A stretch of DNA of 64,000 nucleotides from Endozoicomonas montiporae CL-33 (GCF_001583435.1 NZ_CP013251.1:3857215-3921214); one strand, 5' to 3'. Shown: positions 33,809-43,005, numbered from the stretch's first letter. Numbers and translations: made by a program. The notes: generated by a model from the letters alone, not told the origin.

Positions 33809-35386
33809 ATGAGTACAGCGGTCAACGCAACAGCCAACAATAAACAGAAAGGTGCACTGCAACGCTTTCTGGATATTATCGAGCGCGGTGGAAATGCCCT
33901 GCCTCATCCGATCATCATGTTCTTCTACTTTGCAGCAGGCACCATTGCCCTGTCTGCGATTCTGAACATGCTTGGCGTATCGGTGACCTACGATGCCATG
34001 GATCGGGCGACCGGCGAACTGATGCCTACCACCGTGACGATTCAAAGCTTGCTGACCGCAGACGGCATTCGCTTTATGTTCACCAATGCCATTCGAGCCT
34101 TTACCGGCCATGCGGCTCTGGGCACCATTCTGGTGGCTATGCTGGGTGTCGGCGTTGCAGAATCATCCGGACTGATCAGCGCCATGCTCAAGCGCGTGGT
34201 ACTGGCTACGCCTAAACGACTGATCACCCCTATTCTGGTATTTGCCGGTATTATGTCGAACGTCGCCTCCGACGCTGGTTACGTAGTACTGGTGCCACTG
34301 GGTGCCATTGTCTTTATGAGTTTTGGCCGTCATCCACTGGCGGGTATTGCAGCCGCGTTTGCCGGTGTTTCCGGTGGTTTCTCTGCCAACCTGGTGATTG
34401 GTTCTACCGACCCATTGCTGGGCGGTATCTCAACCGAAGCCGCACGCATTCTTGACCCGACCTATATGGTGACTCCGGTTGCAAACTACTACTTTATGTT
34501 TGTTTCCACCTTCCTGATCACCATTCTGGGTACCTTTGTTACTGACAAAATTGTTGAACCCCGTCTCGGTCAGTATAAAGGCGAGATGACGAAACAGGCT
34601 GACCAGATGACGCCTGAAGAGATGAAGGGCCTGAAACGTGCGAAGTGGGCATTCCTGATTCTGGCCGCGACGGTGGCAGCCCTGATTCTGCCCGAATCTG
34701 CACCACTGCGTGACGCCACCACCGGTGCGATTCTGGGTAATTCTCCGTTCATGCAGTCGATCATTGTGATTCTGACGGCCGCCTTCCTGATTCCCGGTAT
34801 TGCTTACGGCTACGGTGCCAAGACCATTACCAGCCCGGACGATATCGTCAAAGGTCTGGTGAAAGCCATGTCGTCCATGGGCAGTGTGCTGGTGATTATT
34901 TTTGTCTCTGCACAGTTTGTGTCTTACTTTGCCTATTCTAACCTCGGCATTGTAGCAGCGGTGTCTGGTGCGGATATGCTGCAGGGGATTGGCTTTACCG
35001 GTATTCCTCTGGCCGTATCCATGGTGGTTCTGGCCGCTGTAACCAATCTGTTCATGGGCGGTGCCAGCTCTAAATGGCTGATTATGGCACCGGTGTTTAT
35101 CCCGATGTTCATGCAGCTGGGCTTCACTCCGGAATACACTCAGGTGGCTTATCGTATTGGTGATTCCACCACCAATATCATTACGCCACTGATGACCTAT
35201 TTCCCGATCATTGCCAGCTTTGCGGCTCGCTATGAAGAGAAGAACGGTCCGAAGATTGGTATTGGTACTGTGATCTCCATGATGATGCCATACACCTTCT
35301 TCTTCCTGGGTGGCTGGATTGTGATGTTTATTATCTGGAGCATGCTGAACCTACCTCTGGGGCCGGGTGCAGCGATTATGTTGTAA
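33809..35386 (+). CDS. AbgT-family transporter, second copy
   Basis: A 525-residue membrane protein of the same family as the one at 8933: IIERGGNALPHPIIMFFYFA at the start, AIRAFTGHAALGTILVAMLGVGVAE, ASDAGYVVLVPLGA, AAAFAGVSGGFSANLVIGSTDPLLGGIS, and the C-terminal RIGDSTTNIITPLMTYFP. About a dozen membrane segments. AbgT proteins take up p-aminobenzoyl-glutamate or extrude related compounds. The divergent pairing with a glutamyl-amine ligase gene suggests, as inference only, that the carried compound is a glutamyl conjugate. Ribosome site CAGGA lies about 9 nt upstream. A strong terminator follows at 35415. Confidence 0.9.
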   Translation: MSTAVNATANNKQKGALQRFLDIIERGGNALPHPIIMFFYFAAGTIALSAILNMLGVSVTYDAMDRATGELMPTTVTIQSLLTADGIRFMFTNAIRAFTGHAALGTILVAMLGVGVAESSGLISAMLKRVVLATPKRLITPILVFAGIMSNVASDAGYVVLVPLGAIVFMSFGRHPLAGIAAAFAGVSGGFSANLVIGSTDPLLGGISTEAARILDPTYMVTPVANYYFMFVSTFLITILGTFVTDKIVEPRLGQYKGEMTKQADQMTPEEMKGLKRAKWAFLILAATVAALILPESAPLRDATTGAILGNSPFMQSIIVILTAAFLIPGIAYGYGAKTITSPDDIVKGLVKAMSSMGSVLVIIFVSAQFVSYFAYSNLGIVAAVSGADMLQGIGFTGIPLAVSMVVLAAVTNLFMGGASSKWLIMAPVFIPMFMQLGFTPEYTQVAYRIGDSTTNIITPLMTYFPIIASFAARYEEKNGPKIGIGTVISMMMPYTFFFLGGWIVMFIIWSMLNLPLGPGAAIML

Positions 35387-35414
35387 GTTGGAGCTTCTCA
35401 GCACGGCTTGATAA

Positions 35415-35452
35415 AACGCCCGGCGATCGATTTGATCCCGGGCGTTTTTTTA
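35415..35452 (+). terminator. Rho-independent terminator after the second AbgT gene
   Basis: AACGCCCGG (35415-35423) pairs perfectly with CCGGGCGTT (35438-35446), followed by a T-run to 35451. A short inner GATC/GATC pair extends the stem. Confidence 0.9.
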
Positions 35453-35501
35453 TTGGTCTATAACATTATCCTTTCATTCAGGAACCTTGAGGTTTTAGCC
35501 T

Positions 35502-36548
35502 GTGATAAAAACGACTATCAAGCAGCTGTTACTGCCCATAGTGTTTGTATTGATCAGCCATGAAATTATGGCAATGACGTTTAATTATTACGATGAAAGC
35601 GGTGATCACCTTTATCACCTGAGTCAAACCTTTGGCGAATATCTTCACTTAAGTGTTCATCAGAACGCTGAGGCTGAAAATGGTGTCACCCCAGACTGGC
35701 AGGCTTTTTATCAATTTATGGCCTTACACAACTGGATGATACGAATTCATACCTCCAGCCTGTCTCCGCAACACTTAACCATTCATTTTCCTGAATATCA
35801 TCTCTATACCGCTACAGACAGAAAAAACAGCCAGATTATTATTGGCGTAGAGGTCAGGATCAAAAACGATGAATCATTATTATTTCAATATTCGGAGCTG
35901 GCTGACCAGTTGAATACAGACCATTCAACCACACTACCGGAAGAGCGCATTCACAGTAGTATCGGTACAGGATTCAGTGTGGCAAATGTATTTTCTAATT
36001 CTGAAGTCGTCCATGAGATCGTTGAAATTTACAATAAGAGGGCAACTCTTCTCCAGAAAAACAAGGATTATGAACAAACTCTTCCTGTCGTCAGAAAAAT
36101 TCACAGTAATGGCAAAAGGCTGAATGTAGCAAGTGACTTATCAGTCTCTCTTCACATTGAACAAAACCTCTATAATTATGACCAGTACAGCCTGCGATTT
36201 TCAGAACCGGTAGAATCTGACGAACCGAGTATTGTTTTAATTGCTCTTCGTCCTTTCACAGTACAAGATAAAAAAAATGAATATCAATGCATGATAAAAA
36301 ATAAAAACGCCCGAATTAAATCGTTACAATCAGCTGTACATCAAAAATCCATGACACAGACCAGCAAAAGAAAATTAGAATTTGAAGAAAACAGTGAGTG
36401 TACTTCTGACTCAATCGAGACAAAACTTATCAAAGTTTCATCCAAAGTCGCGAAAGCTCTAATGAAAAATGCTGCTCGAAAAGGTCTGTATCATCTTCTA
36501 GATACTGTTTTTCGATTAAGGCTTTCATATAGGTCAGGGAAGGTATGA
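35502..36548 (+). CDS. Hypothetical secreted protein
   Basis: A 348-residue orphan starting at GTG 35502, nine nt after GAGG. The N-terminus is a Sec signal (MIKTTIKQLLLPIVFVLISHEIMA). The mature part is Tyr-, His- and Ser-rich in the first half, with a predicted mixed fold. The last third is Lys/Arg-rich (KNKNARIKSLQ, TSKRKLEFEE, KLIKVSSKVAKALMKNAARKG) and helical. No known domain. It lies alone after a terminator, so it has its own promoter. It is similar in type to the other orphan secreted proteins in the window; a host-interaction role is possible but unproven. Confidence 0.6.
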   Translation: MIKTTIKQLLLPIVFVLISHEIMAMTFNYYDESGDHLYHLSQTFGEYLHLSVHQNAEAENGVTPDWQAFYQFMALHNWMIRIHTSSLSPQHLTIHFPEYHLYTATDRKNSQIIIGVEVRIKNDESLLFQYSELADQLNTDHSTTLPEERIHSSIGTGFSVANVFSNSEVVHEIVEIYNKRATLLQKNKDYEQTLPVVRKIHSNGKRLNVASDLSVSLHIEQNLYNYDQYSLRFSEPVESDEPSIVLIALRPFTVQDKKNEYQCMIKNKNARIKSLQSAVHQKSMTQTSKRKLEFEENSECTSDSIETKLIKVSSKVAKALMKNAARKGLYHLLDTVFRLRLSYRSGKV

Positions 36549-36634
36549 ACAAGGCCAGAAAAACCAATGAGAAAGTAAAAGACTCTCTCATTGGCAACCC
36601 ATAATTAAGGGCAATCATTTCTGAAGAGTAGAAA

Positions 36635-37900
36635 TCAGGAGCCAACTTCCATGGACTGATAGCGATCTTCTTTTTCGGTGTGTGGCAGAATCAGATTCAG
36701 CAGCACTGCCGTGATGGCACACAGGGAAACCCCGCGCAGGGTGAAATCACCAAAGCTCAGAGCCATATTACCAATGCCAAATACCAGCACAACGGAAACA
36801 ATGACCAGGTTACGGGCTTTACCCAGATCCACCTGAGCCTTGATCAGCGTATTCAGCCCCACCACAGCAATGGAACCAAACAGCAGAATCATAATGCCGC
36901 CCATAACCGGTGTCGGGATGGTCGCCAGGAAGCCTCCGACTTTGCTGACAAAGGCAATGGCAATGGCGATCACCGCAGCCCAGGTCATGATTTTGGGATT
37001 AAACGCTTTGGTCAGCATCACCGCACCCGTCACTTCACTGTAAGTGGTATTGGGAGGACCACCAAACATTGCTGCTGCAGACGTTGCCAGACCGTCACCC
37101 AACAGGGTGTTTTGCAAGCCCGGTTTTTCCAGATATTTTTTACCAGTCACAGAGCTGATGGCCAACATGTCGCCAATGTGTTCTATGGCCGGAGCTATCG
37201 CCACCGGAATCATAAACAGAATAGCGTTAATGTTGTATTCCGGCAGGCTGAAGTTCGGCAGACCAATCCATGCCGCTTCGTGCATGGCAGTAAAGTCTAC
37301 AACCCCCATAAACGCAGCGGTGATATAACCGGCTGCCACACCACACAAAATCGGAATCAGTTTCAGAATACCGCCAGCGACGGTTGATACCAACAGCGTC
37401 GTCAGCAAAGACACACCGGCCAACATAATCGAAGTGGTTTCGTTAATGGACGGATTAGCCGTACCGTTAGCCATACTGATGGCGGTGGGTGCCAATCCAA
37501 GGCCAATCACCATAATCACCGGCCCGACCACAACGGGTGGGAACAGACGATACAGAAAGCCACTGCCCCGAACCCGGACAATCAGACTCAACACAACATA
37601 AAACAGACCGGCAGCCATCAAACCACCCATGGTGGCTGGCAAACCCCACTGGCCCACACTGAATGTGATGGGTGCAATAAAAGCAAATGAAGAAGCCAGA
37701 AAGATAGGTACACTGCAACGTGTCACCAGTTGGAAAATCAAGGTACCCACACCCGCCGTAAAAAAGGCGACATTCGGGTCAAGGCCGGTCAGGATAGGCA
37801 CCAGCACCAGCGCACCAAAGGCAACAAACAGCATTTGTCCGCCCATCAGTACCTGACGCACCAGAGACATATCTTCTCCCAAAAGGTTTGTGTCGGTCAT
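36635..37900 (-). CDS. uraA: Uracil permease
   Basis: A 421-residue nucleobase-cation symporter of the NCS2 family with about 14 membrane segments. It carries GGQMLFVAFGALVLVPILTGLDPNVAFFTAGVGT, the FLASSFAFIAPI segment, the substrate-site region PAIEHIGDMLAISSV with the conserved Glu/His, and GGPPNTTYSEVTGA, the NCS2 signature. It imports uracil with protons. The start at 37900 is chosen by family length and AAGAGA upstream; a longer frame to 37939 exists. It lies just downstream of upp on the same strand, an arrangement seen in E. coli (upp-uraA), so uptake is coupled to phosphoribosylation by Upp. Confidence 0.92.
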   Translation of the reverse strand: MTDTNLLGEDMSLVRQVLMGGQMLFVAFGALVLVPILTGLDPNVAFFTAGVGTLIFQLVTRCSVPIFLASSFAFIAPITFSVGQWGLPATMGGLMAAGLFYVVLSLIVRVRGSGFLYRLFPPVVVGPVIMVIGLGLAPTAISMANGTANPSINETTSIMLAGVSLLTTLLVSTVAGGILKLIPILCGVAAGYITAAFMGVVDFTAMHEAAWIGLPNFSLPEYNINAILFMIPVAIAPAIEHIGDMLAISSVTGKKYLEKPGLQNTLLGDGLATSAAAMFGGPPNTTYSEVTGAVMLTKAFNPKIMTWAAVIAIAIAFVSKVGGFLATIPTPVMGGIMILLFGSIAVVGLNTLIKAQVDLGKARNLVIVSVVLVFGIGNMALSFGDFTLRGVSLCAITAVLLNLILPHTEKEDRYQSMEVGS

Positions 37901-38010
37901 AATTGTTCTCTTCAAATCTGCAAACTTAATAAGTGCCACTCAGTTTCTGTCTGGGCAGCCGTTTACGTTCATTGTTTTTATATGGCTCTGCGGCCATGCT
38001 TTTCTACGCT

Positions 38011-38040
38011 TATAAAAAAAGGCCGGAAGGCCTTTTTTAT
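38011..38040 (-). terminator. Hairpin terminator between upp and uraA
   Basis: AAAAAAAGGCC and GGCCTTTTTT flank a GGAA loop (38014-38039), with A- and T-runs on both sides, so it works in either direction. Since upp and uraA are otherwise in operon order, it would lower uraA expression relative to upp or mean that uraA has its own promoter in the 38-140 bp before its start. Confidence 0.88.
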
Positions 38041-38043
38041 GGA

Positions 38044-38670
38044 TTACTTCGTCCCGAAGATTTTGTCTCCGGCATCGCCCAAGCCCGGCATAATATAGCC
38101 GTGTTCGTTCAGGCAATCGTCCACAGAAGCGGTGTACAGTTTTACGTCCGGGTGTGCTTCCAGCAGTTTTTCAATGCCTTCCGGTGCGGCCACCAGAACC
38201 AGACAGCGAATTTCCTTACAGCCCGCTTTCTTCAACATATCGATGGTGGCAATCATGGAGCCGCCAGTCGCCAGCATTGGGTCCAGCACCAGCGCCATAC
38301 GCTCATCAATATCTTTTACCAGCTTCTCAAAGTAAGGCACCGGCTCCAGAGTTTCCTCGTCGCGGTACAGGCCGACAACGCTGACACGGGCACTTGGCAC
38401 CAGATCCAGAACACCGTCCATCATGCCCAGTCCGGCACGCAGGATAGGCACGATGGTGATTTTCTTACCCTTGATCTGCTTGACCTGAACATCGCCAGCC
38501 CAGCCATCAATGGTCACATCTTCCAGTTCCAGATCTTTGGTCGCTTCGTAAGTCAGCAGGGAACCCACTTCATTTGCCAGGGTGCGAAAGCCCTTGGTGC
38601 TGATATCACGCGTGCGCATAATACCCAGCTTGTGCTGAACCAAAGGGTGTTTAATTTCCTGTACACTCAT
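38044..38670 (-). CDS. upp: Uracil phosphoribosyltransferase
   Basis: A 208-residue enzyme converting uracil and PRPP to UMP. Typical features are [17 protein letters not shown] at the N-terminus, the PRPP loop [14 protein letters not shown] near residue 128, and the C-terminal uracil-site [17 protein letters not shown]. Length equals that of E. coli Upp. Ribosome site GGTCGAGG lies 6-7 nt upstream. It diverges from hpt across a 344-bp region and precedes uraA, forming a pyrimidine/purine salvage cluster. Confidence 0.97.
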   Translation of the reverse strand: MSVQEIKHPLVQHKLGIMRTRDISTKGFRTLANEVGSLLTYEATKDLELEDVTIDGWAGDVQVKQIKGKKITIVPILRAGLGMMDGVLDLVPSARVSVVGLYRDEETLEPVPYFEKLVKDIDERMALVLDPMLATGGSMIATIDMLKKAGCKEIRCLVLVAAPEGIEKLLEAHPDVKLYTASVDDCLNEHGYIMPGLGDAGDKIFGTK

Positions 38671-39014
38671 GCCAAACCTCGACCAGTGTGGTGTCTCTCA
38701 ATTCATTCCGGTGTTTCTGTCTTTTCTCCCGCCCGAGTTTAGCTCTTCTGGAAAACTCCGGAAAAGCAACAGACCAATATGGAGAAAAGCGGCTGTCTGA
38801 ACTGACAATGCCTTAGAATGCACCGCTAACAGCGTAAACCCTCTTATTGTCACACAACTTGGACACAACTCCATAGGTTTTTTACGAAAACCATCCCGTA
38901 CAGCCTCGACTTGCTGTTCTGTCCAAACACAGGTATTTTTTTCTCCTTTTGATCAGGGTCAAACTTATAGTCGGTTTGACCAGATTGCTCACCTTATTTT
39001 GAGGTTCACACCCA
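38671..39014. promoter_or_regulatory. Divergent upp/hpt control region with a dyad
   Basis: A 344-bp spacer. GGTCAAAC (38957-38964) and GTTTGACC (38974-38981) form a perfect 8-bp inverted repeat with a 9-bp gap, about 35 bp before the hpt start, where an operator or leader hairpin would lie. No gene is seen in the rest. Confidence 0.5.
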
Positions 39015-39572
39015 ATGTCTGTTGATCTCGATCATATCCGGCAAGTTCGTGAAGAAGCTGACTGTCTCTACAATGAGCAGCAGATTGAGGAAGCTATTGC
39101 CAACATGGGTAAAGCCATCACCGAACAGCTGAGTGACAGCAACCCGCTGATTTACTGTGTGATGAACGGTGGTCTGGTCATCACCGGCAAGCTGATGACT
39201 CACCTGCAATTTCCTCTGGAAGCGTCTTACGTGCACGCCACCCGCTACAGAGACCAACTGACCGGCGGCCAGCTGAACTGGAAAGTACGCCCGACTCAGG
39301 ACATGAAAGGCCGTACCGTGGTAGTGGTTGATGACATTCTGGACGAAGGCCACACTCTGGACGCCATTGTTGACTTCTGCAAGGAGCAGGGTGCCGAGAA
39401 AGTACTGACTGCTGTTCTGATCGACAAAAAGCACGATCGCAAGGCTCGTCCGGGTATGAAGGCCGACTTCTGTGGTCTGGATATCGAAGATCGTTACATT
39501 TTCGGTTATGGTCTGGACTATCAGGGTTACTGGCGTAATGCCAATGGTATTTTTGCTCTGAAAGGTCATTGA
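39015..39572 (+). CDS. hpt: Hypoxanthine-guanine phosphoribosyltransferase
   Basis: A 185-residue type-I phosphoribosyltransferase. The PRPP motif VVVVDDILDEGHT is at residues 102-114; the pyrophosphate loop is VMNGGLVITGKLM, and the flexible-loop segment HATRYRDQLTGGQLNWK and purine-site DYQGYWRNANGIFAL match bacterial hypoxanthine PRTs (the longer Pseudomonas-type group). It salvages hypoxanthine and guanine to IMP and GMP. It is divergent from upp. Its stop codon overlaps the first base of a 16-bp perfect hairpin, followed by a second, U-rich terminator. Confidence 0.92.
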   Translation: MSVDLDHIRQVREEADCLYNEQQIEEAIANMGKAITEQLSDSNPLIYCVMNGGLVITGKLMTHLQFPLEASYVHATRYRDQLTGGQLNWKVRPTQDMKGRTVVVVDDILDEGHTLDAIVDFCKEQGAEKVLTAVLIDKKHDRKARPGMKADFCGLDIEDRYIFGYGLDYQGYWRNANGIFALKGH

Positions 39573-39607
39573 GTAGCTGATCATTCGATTCCGAATGATC
39601 AGCTACT
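39572..39607. other. Perfect 16-bp hairpin starting at the hpt stop codon
   Basis: AGTAGCTGATCATTCG (39572-39587) pairs with every base of CGAATGATCAGCTACT (39592-39607) around a 4-nt loop. It has no U-run, so it is not a standard terminator. It could act as an mRNA 3' stabiliser, or be a protein-binding site. Confidence 0.75.
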
Positions 39608-39627
39608 TAAGACCAGAACAGAACCTG

Positions 39628-39664
39628 AAAAAGGCGCTTACTCTATTGAGTAAGCGCCTTTTTC
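39628..39664 (+). terminator. Rho-independent terminator of hpt
   Basis: AAAAGGCGCTTACTC and GAGTAAGCGCCTTTT are separated by a TATT loop and followed by TTTC; A-rich on the left, so it may also serve the minus strand gene ending at 39706. Confidence 0.9.
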
Positions 39665-39705
39665 TGATCACTGCACTTCACGGTCTTAATAAAGTTTTGT
39701 CAGTA

Positions 39706-41253
39706 TTACAATTTACGCCCCTTCAGGTCACTTTTCAGACCCCTTCGTTCTCTTCTGGTCGCTTTCGTGGCGTAATCATGTTCTTTTTCTGCTTTTTTAT
39801 CTTCTTCCAAAGAGCTTTTATCTAGCTTTTTGAGTGTCGTACTAAGGACATCTTTCTTATCTTTCTTAGTGGCTTTTTTAAGCTGCTCCTTTGATGCGTT
39901 CAGTTTATTTCTCAACTCAGCTCGATCAGAAAAGTAATCATCAACGGTGAACTGCATACTTCTTTTTTCATCTTTTGCTTTAGCCAGTTGTTGTTTGAGT
40001 TCCGTCTTGTCACCTTTTTGCCGTTTCAGCTGTTTTTCCAGTGCTTTAATCTGCCTTTCTTTCTTGGGTATTTCGACCTCTTTAAAACGATCCCTTCTTG
40101 CTCTCAAATGACTCAATTCTGTTTGGGCATTTTCTACCTGATTCTGAAGTAGTTCTACCGTTTTATGGTGTTCTACCCTTTTTGCACTCTTGTCGCTATC
40201 CAGCTTTCGATGCCTGTTTTGAGTCATTTGGTCAATATAAGCATGCTGTCGACCCTCGGAGCCGGCATAATGACTATCAAGCTCTGCTTTCATCTCTTTA
40301 TTCAACTTCGAAATCTGATCTTTAAGGTCTGCGCGCTGTGCATCAATGCCGGTTGTTTCATCTGACGCATTTTGGTAATTCTCGTATCCTCCGGAATTCT
40401 CAAAAGCCTTTTTAAATTCACTCAGCATCTGATCTCTCTGACGCATGGACTGAGTTTTGGAAAACGTGAACTTCTGCCCGGTATCCGGAATTTTAAATGT
40501 GCCTTTCTTTGGAGGGCTACCAGCTTTAAGTAAGTCTACTTCCGAACCAAACTCGCGCTCAAACTGCTGCCATTCAAGCTTGCTAGCCTTCAAAGAATCT
40601 AACCGATCCAACTTGGTGTTTCTTTCCTGTACTTTTGCATGCAATTGCTCTGGAAAGCCTTTCAACCGCTCCGGTGAGATTTTTTTCCAGTTTTTTCCCG
40701 TCAGGAAGCGTTTAGCACGACCGTAAGTTTCTGACTTCAGCTTCCGTCCGGCAGAATGTAACTCGTCGCCTACCTTCTGCTTCTTGCTTCGGGTGTCTTT
40801 TCTTTCTGTCGGCTGGGCTTCTACCTTCTCCGTGGTATCGCTTGGTTGAGTATCAGGTTGGAAGGAGTCAGGCGGTGGAGGCAAGTCATCATCAACGCTA
40901 CCAAGGCTATTGAATGAAGAAAAATTACTGATAAAGCTGTCAGAACTATTGCGCGATGAAATACCGCTATCCCCTCCTTGGGAAGAGTTTGAAGCAGGAG
41001 CAGGCCTTGGCATGAAGGATTGCTTTGGAGTCCTGATTGAAGCACTTCGGCTTGGGATAGAAGTGGGCTTTACTGGAGTCTTTGCCACTGAGGTAGCCGC
41101 AGGTCGGACTGAAGGCATGGAGGCTAACTTGGCTGGCAAACTAACCGAACGACTAAACGCTTTCTTTTTTGCCGTTTTTGGCGATTCTGACTGAGTTGGC
41201 GAAGTAAGACTTTGTGCTGGCTGAGCAGCTCCGGAGCCGTTGATAGATGACAT
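39706..41253 (-). CDS. Large disordered/coiled-coil protein, possible secreted effector
   Basis: A 515-residue orphan with no signal peptide. Residues 1-160 are Ser/Pro/Ala/Thr-rich and probably disordered, with VSLPAKLASMPSV and a DDDLPPPP motif at 121-128. A basic segment follows (about 170-210). From about residue 320 onward it is Lys/Glu/Gln-rich and strongly helical, likely coiled coil (DAQRADLKDQISKLNKEMK, ELSHLRARRDRFKEV, KKERQIKALEKQLK), ending in a very basic tail. The Ser-rich N-terminus without a Sec signal, a Pro-rich acidic motif and coiled coils are typical of type III effectors in symbionts and pathogens, but no secretion genes are nearby. A structural protein is the alternative. 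The start at 41253 follows AAGGGA with good spacing; the longer frame to 41310 does not. Confidence 0.6.
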   Translation of the reverse strand: MSSINGSGAAQPAQSLTSPTQSESPKTAKKKAFSRSVSLPAKLASMPSVRPAATSVAKTPVKPTSIPSRSASIRTPKQSFMPRPAPASNSSQGGDSGISSRNSSDSFISNFSSFNSLGSVDDDLPPPPDSFQPDTQPSDTTEKVEAQPTERKDTRSKKQKVGDELHSAGRKLKSETYGRAKRFLTGKNWKKISPERLKGFPEQLHAKVQERNTKLDRLDSLKASKLEWQQFEREFGSEVDLLKAGSPPKKGTFKIPDTGQKFTFSKTQSMRQRDQMLSEFKKAFENSGGYENYQNASDETTGIDAQRADLKDQISKLNKEMKAELDSHYAGSEGRQHAYIDQMTQNRHRKLDSDKSAKRVEHHKTVELLQNQVENAQTELSHLRARRDRFKEVEIPKKERQIKALEKQLKRQKGDKTELKQQLAKAKDEKRSMQFTVDDYFSDRAELRNKLNASKEQLKKATKKDKKDVLSTTLKKLDKSSLEEDKKAEKEHDYATKATRRERRGLKSDLKGRKL

Positions 41254-41388
41254 AGCTATTCCCTTAAACATCCCTGTTTTCAGACTGCAGAAGTCATTTG
41301 CAGTCATCACTGAGTCTTTTCCGTTATAAACTAAGTATCAGCTATAGCCGTCAGGCTTATTGGTTTGAATCTATATCAATTCGAAATA

Positions 41389-42687
41389 TCAAAAAATCTT
41401 GTCCAAAAGAAAAGCGGTTATGGCTATGAGTCCTACTAACACAGTAAACCCGTCAAGCAATGGCTGTCTGAAGTGCTTAAGCCGCTCAACCCGGTAAAAC
41501 CCATAAACCGGCATCAGGTAGAGTATGGTAGCCAGAACCGGTACCACCACCATTTCGACCATGCCAATCACGCTCCAGTTGGCATAGCCCGCAATCCAGC
41601 AGGTCAGCACGACGAAAATCACCGAAAAACGCTTTAAACCGGTTGTGTGCACAGGTTTGTCCGGCCACTTCTTGACCCACTGCTGCACAACCAGCCCCTG
41701 AATACCTTCCAGTGTGCCCAGATACACGCCAAACCATGAGCTGGCAATCGCCAGAAAGGCAATACAGGGCGCAATGATAGAGAAAAACGGATTGCCTGAG
41801 CGATTGGCCAGAATCGACAAAATAGGCAGATTCTCGGTTTTTGCCTGAGCCATATCCTCTGCAGACAGACTGAGTACCGAGGAAAAGACAAATAACAGGA
41901 TCACCACCAGCAACAGCTGCGTATTGCGTTTCAGTATCTGTGCCGTTTTGCGGGCGCACGCCTCTTCATCCTTTATCTGAACCCTGTATGCCTGAGCAAA
42001 GGCTGAACATGCGGGCGAATGATTGAATGAAAAGATGAGCAATGGTGTTGTCAGAAACAGTGTCACGCAGACACCGTGAAAATCAACGGGTTGATCGAAT
42101 GCCGAAAGATTCCATTGAGGCACTAGATACAGAGATATCCCCAGTAATACCGCTACCAGCGGATAACAGAGAAGTTTAACCGCCCTTAACATCCAGGTTT
42201 CACCAGCATGCATCACCGCCACCAGCAGAACCACTAAAGACAGGCACAGCCAGAGGCGAGACGGAATTTCCATATGCAACTGGTGCTCAATAAAGCTGAG
42301 TACCACATTGGTAATACCGATGCCATACAGCAGGATAATGGGGTAGATCGAGAGGAAATAGGCAAAGGTCAGCACCTGCCCGGCCTTTTCACCAAAATGA
42401 TCTCTGACTGTAGACGTGATGTTAGCGGCAGGGTCTTTGCCCGACAGGCAAAAGCGAACCAGATTTCGATGCGCCAGCCAGACCATTGGACCAGCAAGCA
42501 TCGACAGGATAATCAGGGGCCAGATACCACCAACCCCTGCGCTGATGGGCAGATAAAGAATTCCTGCACCAATCGCCGTTCCGAATAGGTTGAGCATCCA
42601 CCCGGTGTCACGGGCCGTCCAGTTGCTGACAGGGTTGCCAGAATCCCCTGCCCGCCGTCCATCAAACTCTGCAGAACTTTCTGGCAT
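41389..42687 (-). CDS. HAAAP-family amino-acid permease (serine/threonine type)
   Basis: A 432-residue inner-membrane transporter with 11 predicted membrane segments. The first, GWMLNLFGTAIGAGILYLPISAGVGG, is the hallmark of the hydroxy/aromatic amino acid permease family, closest to SdaC/TdcC serine and threonine symporters. LIFSFNHSPACSAFAQAYR in the middle is also conserved in SdaC-type proteins. It would import L-serine with protons. Ribosome site GAGGAG lies 7 nt upstream of the ATG. No deaminase gene is adjacent, unlike the E. coli sdaC-sdaB pair, so the substrate is inferred from family only. Confidence 0.85.
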   Translation of the reverse strand: MPESSAEFDGRRAGDSGNPVSNWTARDTGWMLNLFGTAIGAGILYLPISAGVGGIWPLIILSMLAGPMVWLAHRNLVRFCLSGKDPAANITSTVRDHFGEKAGQVLTFAYFLSIYPIILLYGIGITNVVLSFIEHQLHMEIPSRLWLCLSLVVLLVAVMHAGETWMLRAVKLLCYPLVAVLLGISLYLVPQWNLSAFDQPVDFHGVCVTLFLTTPLLIFSFNHSPACSAFAQAYRVQIKDEEACARKTAQILKRNTQLLLVVILLFVFSSVLSLSAEDMAQAKTENLPILSILANRSGNPFFSIIAPCIAFLAIASSWFGVYLGTLEGIQGLVVQQWVKKWPDKPVHTTGLKRFSVIFVVLTCWIAGYANWSVIGMVEMVVVPVLATILYLMPVYGFYRVERLKHFRQPLLDGFTVLVGLIAITAFLLDKIF

Positions 42688-43005
42688 TTAGAACTCCTCA
42701 AACTTAGCCATTTCTGTAAAAGACGAGTTAGCAGTCCATTTTAATAAAACGGCCCAATAGTCCTTTGTAAGACTGATAAAGCGAAGGGCTGTTGCAGAAA
42801 GCAAACAGCATTACAAGAAAAAAGCCTGACTCTCATACCAAATCAGGAAGCCATAGGAGTATAGACATCCTGTGCAGAAAAATTTTCCGTGCTTACAGAA
42901 TGAAACACTTTTAGAGAAAAACTGAATATCTATATAGCCAGCCGGATTAATATGTCAGGCATTTATTCAGTTAGAATCGTGCTGACTTATTGTCCGGATC
43001 ACATC
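42688..43005. other. Divergent intergenic region
   Basis: About 320 bp between the minus-strand permease and the plus-strand PA4642-family gene. It should contain both promoters. No repeat, hairpin or small gene was recognised. The open frame beginning at 42952 only extends the PA4642-family gene upstream and is not supported by a ribosome site. Confidence 0.4.

Noticed and set aside
36680..37387. 235-codon plus-strand frame opposite uraA
   Set aside because: Antisense shadow of a clear NCS2 permease.
37933..38742. 269-codon plus-strand frame opposite upp
   Set aside because: upp is certain; the frame has no ribosome site and passes through the upp-uraA terminator.
39006..39584. 192-codon minus-strand frame almost exactly opposite hpt
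   Set aside because: hpt is clear from its PRPP loop; the opposite frame is chance openness.
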